This document shows, one piece after another, positions 60,110 through 64,000 of a DNA stretch of 64,000 bases. Position numbers and translations under genes: made by a program. How positions within the stretch are numbered: position 1 is the first letter of the stretch; every line of letters starts with the position of its first letter. Source of the DNA: CAJCIY01 sp964245825 (GTDB lineage Bacteria > Actinomycetota > Actinomycetes > Mycobacteriales > CAJCIY01); NCBI GenBank assembly GCA_964245825.1, contig CAXTNT010000003.1, forward strand, positions 62,001-126,000, read 5' to 3'. Under the pieces are notes generated by a model. The model did not search any database. It was not told the DNA's origin and saw only the letters and a list, made by a program, of their open reading frames with translations.

Positions 60110-61105
60110 TTAGAGGCTCTTCTCGCACTCGGCCCAGGAATCGACCGGACGCCAGCCGATCGCCTCGTTGATCGAGATCATGTACGTGTTGCTGGCCGCG
60201 TTCCAGGTGTTGACCCAGCGGGTGCCGGGCGAGCGCTCCCGCAACTGGCGGAGGTTCGCCACCTTCACCAGGGTGCCGAGCCGGTGTCCGCGGTGGTCGC
60301 GACGCACGATCGTGTCCCACTGGTAGCCCACCTCGGGGACCTCGCGGTTGATCCCGAAGTCCGTGTACGCGACCACCTCCCCGTCGCGGTGGGCCAGGGT
60401 GCCGAGCCGCAGCCGCCCGCGGTCGAGCGCGCTCTGCTCCTTGGCCGCCCAGCGCGCGGCGTCCCAGGCCTCCGGCTCCCGCTCCAGCTCGCCCATCGGG
60501 GCGTCGAGCGTCATCCGCCCTGCGAGGGCGGCGAGGCCGGCATGCAGGTGCGCGGGCGCACGGTCGGCCCAGCTCAGCAGCGTGTAGCCCTCGGCGTACG
60601 ACTGTGCCCCGTCCGCCAGCGCCTGCAGGGCGGCGTCGTCGACGGTCTGCGTGTCGAGGACGCGGCGTACCTGGGCGAGCTTGCTCGCGAACCCGTGCCG
60701 GGCGGCGAACTGCTGGCCGGCGGTCCGGGTCCCGTCCAGCAACCCCTGCACCTCGGCGAGCAGCCGGGCCCGGCCGAGCTCGCGGCACCGGGCCTCGAGC
60801 GCCGCGAGTGCCGCGGTGGCGTGACCCCGTCGACGGGCGTCGGGAGCTACGGAGAGCGTCAGCGTGGCCTCGATCAGGTTGTCGCGCGTGGGCAGCTCGA
60901 GGACTGCGGCGACCACGTCGCGGCCGCCCGCCACCCCGAGATACAGCTCCGACCGCATGCCGTGGGCACCCTGGTCGCCCAGCAACGGCAGCACCTCGCC
61001 GATCGGGTCGGCCGGCAGGGCCCGGTAGTCGTGCGCGTACGCCCGTGCCTGCACGGCCTGCCACCGAGCGGCGTCGGCGGGGTCGGTGACGCGGGTGAGT
61101 TCCAC
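60110..61105 (-). CDS. GNAT acetyltransferase with two GNAT-like domains
   Basis: A 331-residue protein. The first half holds a GNAT motif (LTLSVAPDARRRGHATAALA). The second half has IVRRDHRGHRLGTLVKVANL and ends NTWNAASNTYMISINEAIG, as in tandem-GNAT actinobacterial proteins related to mycothiol-synthase-like enzymes. It acetylates an unknown amine using acetyl-CoA. GTG 61105. Confidence 0.88.
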   Translation of the reverse strand: MELTRVTDPADAARWQAVQARAYAHDYRALPADPIGEVLPLLGDQGAHGMRSELYLGVAGGRDVVAAVLELPTRDNLIEATLTLSVAPDARRRGHATAALAALEARCRELGRARLLAEVQGLLDGTRTAGQQFAARHGFASKLAQVRRVLDTQTVDDAALQALADGAQSYAEGYTLLSWADRAPAHLHAGLAALAGRMTLDAPMGELEREPEAWDAARWAAKEQSALDRGRLRLGTLAHRDGEVVAYTDFGINREVPEVGYQWDTIVRRDHRGHRLGTLVKVANLRQLRERSPGTRWVNTWNAASNTYMISINEAIGWRPVDSWAECEKSL

Positions 61106-61144
61106 ACCGGTGTTGGTAGCAGGCTCGTCCAGCGGGTTCGGCGC

Positions 61145-62527
61145 CTAGAGCCCGGGCAGCCGCTCGTGCAGGTAGCCGGGCAGGGCGTCCAGGCCGATGC
61201 GCTGCTGGGTCATCTCGTCGCGCTCGCGCACGGTGACCGCGTGGTCGTCCAGGGTGTCGAAGTCGACGGTCACGCAGAACGGCGTACCCACTTCGTCCTG
61301 ACGGCGGTAACGACGACCGATCGCGCCCGCGTCGTCGAAGTCCACGTTCCACGACCGCCGCAGGGTGGCGGCGAGGTCGCGCGCGACCGGCGAGAGGTCC
61401 GCGTTCCGCGACAGCGGGAGCACGGCGGCCTTGACCGGGGCGAGTCGATGGTCGAGCCGCAGCACGGTCCGCTTCTCCATCACCCCCTTGGTGTTGGGCG
61501 CCTCGTCCTCGGTGTACGCGTCGAGCAGGAACACCAGCATCGAGCGGTCCACTCCGACGGCCGGCTCGACCACATACGGCGTCCACCGAGTGCCGCTGGT
61601 CTGGTCGAAGTAGGTCAGATCGGCGCCGGAGGCCTTGCTGTGGGCGGTGAGGTCGAAGTCGGTGCGGTTCGCGATGCCCTCCAGCTCCCCCCACTCGGTG
61701 CCGGTGAAGCCGTACCGGTACTCGATGTCGACGGTGCGCTTGGAGTAGTGCGACCGCTTCTCGGCCGGGTGCTCGAACAGCCGCAGGTTCTCGGGCTTCA
61801 CGCCGAGATCGAGGAACCAGCCCAGCCGCTCGTCGATCCAGTACTGGTGCCAGGTCTCGTCCGTACCCGGCTCGCAGAAGAACTCCATCTCCATCTGCTC
61901 GAACTCCCGGGTACGGAAGATGAAGTTGCCCGGGGTGATCTCGTTGCGGAACGACTTGCCGATCTGCCCGATGCCGAAGGGCGGCTTGCGCCGGGCGGCC
62001 TGCTGCACCAGCGCGTAGTTGATGAAGATGCCCTGGGCGGTCTCCGGGCGCAGGTATGCCAGACCCGACTGGTCGTCCACCGCCCCGAGGAAGGTCTTGA
62101 GCAGCCCGGAGAAGTTGCGCGGATCGGTGAAGGTGCCGCGGTTGCCGCAGTGCGGGCACGCCAGCCCCGCGAGCCCGTCGGCGGGCTCGGCGCCGTGCTT
62201 CTCCGCGTACGCCTCCAGCAGGTGGTCGGCCCGGAAGCGCTTGTGGCACGACTGGCACTCGGTGAGCGGGTCGGTGAAGGTCTCGACGTGCCCGCTGGCC
62301 TCCCACACCTCGCGGGCCAGGATCACCGAGGAGTCCAGGCCGACCACGTCGTCGCGGCCCTGCACGACCGCCTTCCACCACTGCCGCTTGACGTTGTTCT
62401 TGAGTTCCACGCCGAGCGGTCCGTAGTCCCAGCTGGCGCGCAGGCCGCCGTAGATCTCGCTCGATGGGAAGACGATCCCCCGCCGCTTGCTCAGGCTGAC
62501 GATGGTCTCGAGGCGGTCGGCGGGCAC
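61145..62527 (-). CDS. glyS: Glycyl-tRNA synthetase (dimeric, class II)
   Basis: A 460-residue GlyRS of the alpha2 type. RRGIVFPSSEIYGGLRASWD begins the catalytic domain, with a Cys pair in CQSCHKRF and another in CPHCGNRG (zinc-like insert). Motif 2-type FRNEITPGNFIFRTREFEQM and the C-terminal anticodon-binding domain follow. It charges tRNA-Gly. GTG 62527. No T-box-like leader is obvious upstream. Confidence 0.96.
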   Translation of the reverse strand: MPADRLETIVSLSKRRGIVFPSSEIYGGLRASWDYGPLGVELKNNVKRQWWKAVVQGRDDVVGLDSSVILAREVWEASGHVETFTDPLTECQSCHKRFRADHLLEAYAEKHGAEPADGLAGLACPHCGNRGTFTDPRNFSGLLKTFLGAVDDQSGLAYLRPETAQGIFINYALVQQAARRKPPFGIGQIGKSFRNEITPGNFIFRTREFEQMEMEFFCEPGTDETWHQYWIDERLGWFLDLGVKPENLRLFEHPAEKRSHYSKRTVDIEYRYGFTGTEWGELEGIANRTDFDLTAHSKASGADLTYFDQTSGTRWTPYVVEPAVGVDRSMLVFLLDAYTEDEAPNTKGVMEKRTVLRLDHRLAPVKAAVLPLSRNADLSPVARDLAATLRRSWNVDFDDAGAIGRRYRRQDEVGTPFCVTVDFDTLDDHAVTVRERDEMTQQRIGLDALPGYLHERLPGL

Positions 62528-62587
62528 GCGTGGTCTCCAGTCCGGCTGGCGGTCGGGCGGTTCGACCTCAGGCTAACCGCACGGCGG

Positions 62588-62902
62588 TCAGGCCCGGTCG
62601 GAGTCGCCCGTCGTGGTCACGCCGGCCTCGACCGAGCGCAGCACCTCAAACGCGGACGCCTCGCCCCGACCCAACGCCAGCAGTGGGGTGGCGTGCAGCT
62701 TCACCTCGTACGCCGAGAGCGCCCGCCGATAGGAACCGACGCCGTCCCACTCGGTGACCAGGACCCAGGCCGTGGGGTCGTCGGCGGCCCGCCCGAAGCG
62801 CCCGCGGACGAAGCCGGGACGGGCCGCGAGGGCGTCGAGAGCGACCGCGGCACGGGCCTCGATGTCGTCCGGCGCACCGTCGAACCTGCTCACCACGATC
62901 AC
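62588..62902 (-). CDS. ABM-domain monooxygenase-like protein
   Basis: A 104-residue protein with the antibiotic biosynthesis monooxygenase fold pattern: MIVVSRFDGAPDDIEARAAV, RPGFVRGRFGRAADDPTAWV, then LVTEWDGVGSYRRAL. Members act on small aromatics or just bind heme; role unknown. Start ATG 62902. Confidence 0.82.
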   Translation of the reverse strand: MIVVSRFDGAPDDIEARAAVALDALAARPGFVRGRFGRAADDPTAWVLVTEWDGVGSYRRALSAYEVKLHATPLLALGRGEASAFEVLRSVEAGVTTTGDSDRA

Positions 62903-62934
62903 GCCCGCGCCTCCCCGACGTCCCGCGACCCCAC

Positions 62935-62994
62935 CGAGATGTGGGATATGTACGCGACCCGCCGCGCGGGTCGGTGAACTCGCCGCATCTCGGG
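62935..62994 (-). terminator. Nested hairpins after icd
   Basis: CCGAGATG (62935-62942) pairs with CATCTCGG (62987-62994). Within it, GACCCGC (62956-62962) and GCGGGTC (62966-62972) form a perfect 7-bp stem with a 3-base loop. It lies 14-73 bases after the icd stop and before the ABM gene. Confidence 0.65.
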
Positions 62995-63007
62995 GTGAAA
63001 GGGCGGG

Positions 63008-64000
<993 letters not shown>

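Noticed and set aside
62528..62587. T-box leader for glyS
   Set aside because: Only 60 bases lie between glyS and its upstream region, with no T-box motif or antiterminator seen.

Overview
The window is about 72% G+C (my estimate by eye), with GTG starts, dense 1-4 base gene overlaps, Lsr2, a DosR-like regulator, an EccC-type ATPase, a monomeric isocitrate dehydrogenase and DUF3052 beside aceE. This points to a high-GC actinobacterium (Actinomycetes). I cannot name the genus. It looks like chromosome. I see no integrase, transposase, phage genes or CRISPR array, although two decayed toxin-antitoxin remnants and one decayed endonuclease-like gene mark spots of past gain and loss.

Layout. 1-6 kb: DUF3052 (cut by the window edge), a YtxH-like protein with 60-bp tandem repeats, CsbD, pyruvate dehydrogenase E1 (aceE) and a PHP-domain protein coupled to an unknown protein. 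6-18.7 kb: an orphan type VII secretion ATPase (EccC-like), a secreted S53 peptidase, a GH63-type glucosidase, a phospholipase D-like lipoprotein, a serine hydrolase, an aquaporin, a glucose-dehydrogenase-like enzyme and a methyltransferase. 18.9-27.1 kb: a tightly coupled MacAB-like export operon with two membrane fusion proteins, facing a two-component system. 27.1-29 kb: an EspC-like protein and a DUF1023 hydrolase that resemble type VII secretion cargo. 29-38.8 kb: topoisomerase IB, an L,D-transpeptidase, a MarR / bicovalent flavoprotein / YceI module with a shared operator, Lsr2, a ClC channel, a SRPBCC protein, an RsbW-like kinase and a lipoprotein.

39-47.5 kb holds two tRNAs' first member (CAU), an MFS exporter, and a stress island like the mycobacterial DosR regulon: uspA-pntAA-pntAB-pntB, an Acg-type nitroreductase, a GAF-ANTAR regulator and a DosR/DosS-like pair. 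The uspA and nitroreductase promoters share a DosR-box-like 14-mer. 47.6-52.5 kb holds drug exporter and regulator pairs with clear operators, tRNA-Asn, a vapBC relic and an HxlR-like gene that seems to start at CTG. 52.4-64 kb is core metabolism, mostly on the minus strand: dnaG, dgt, ppdK, glyS and icd, interrupted at 59.3-60.1 kb by a repeat cluster around a decayed gene.

How it may fit together: aceE, ppdK, icd and the proton-pumping transhydrogenase cover pyruvate entry, PEP/pyruvate exchange and NADPH supply. The DosR-like island would tie NADPH balance and nitroreductase activity to low oxygen or redox stress. The orphan EccC with the distant EspC/DUF1023 pair is the best candidate for an incomplete or unusual secretion system.
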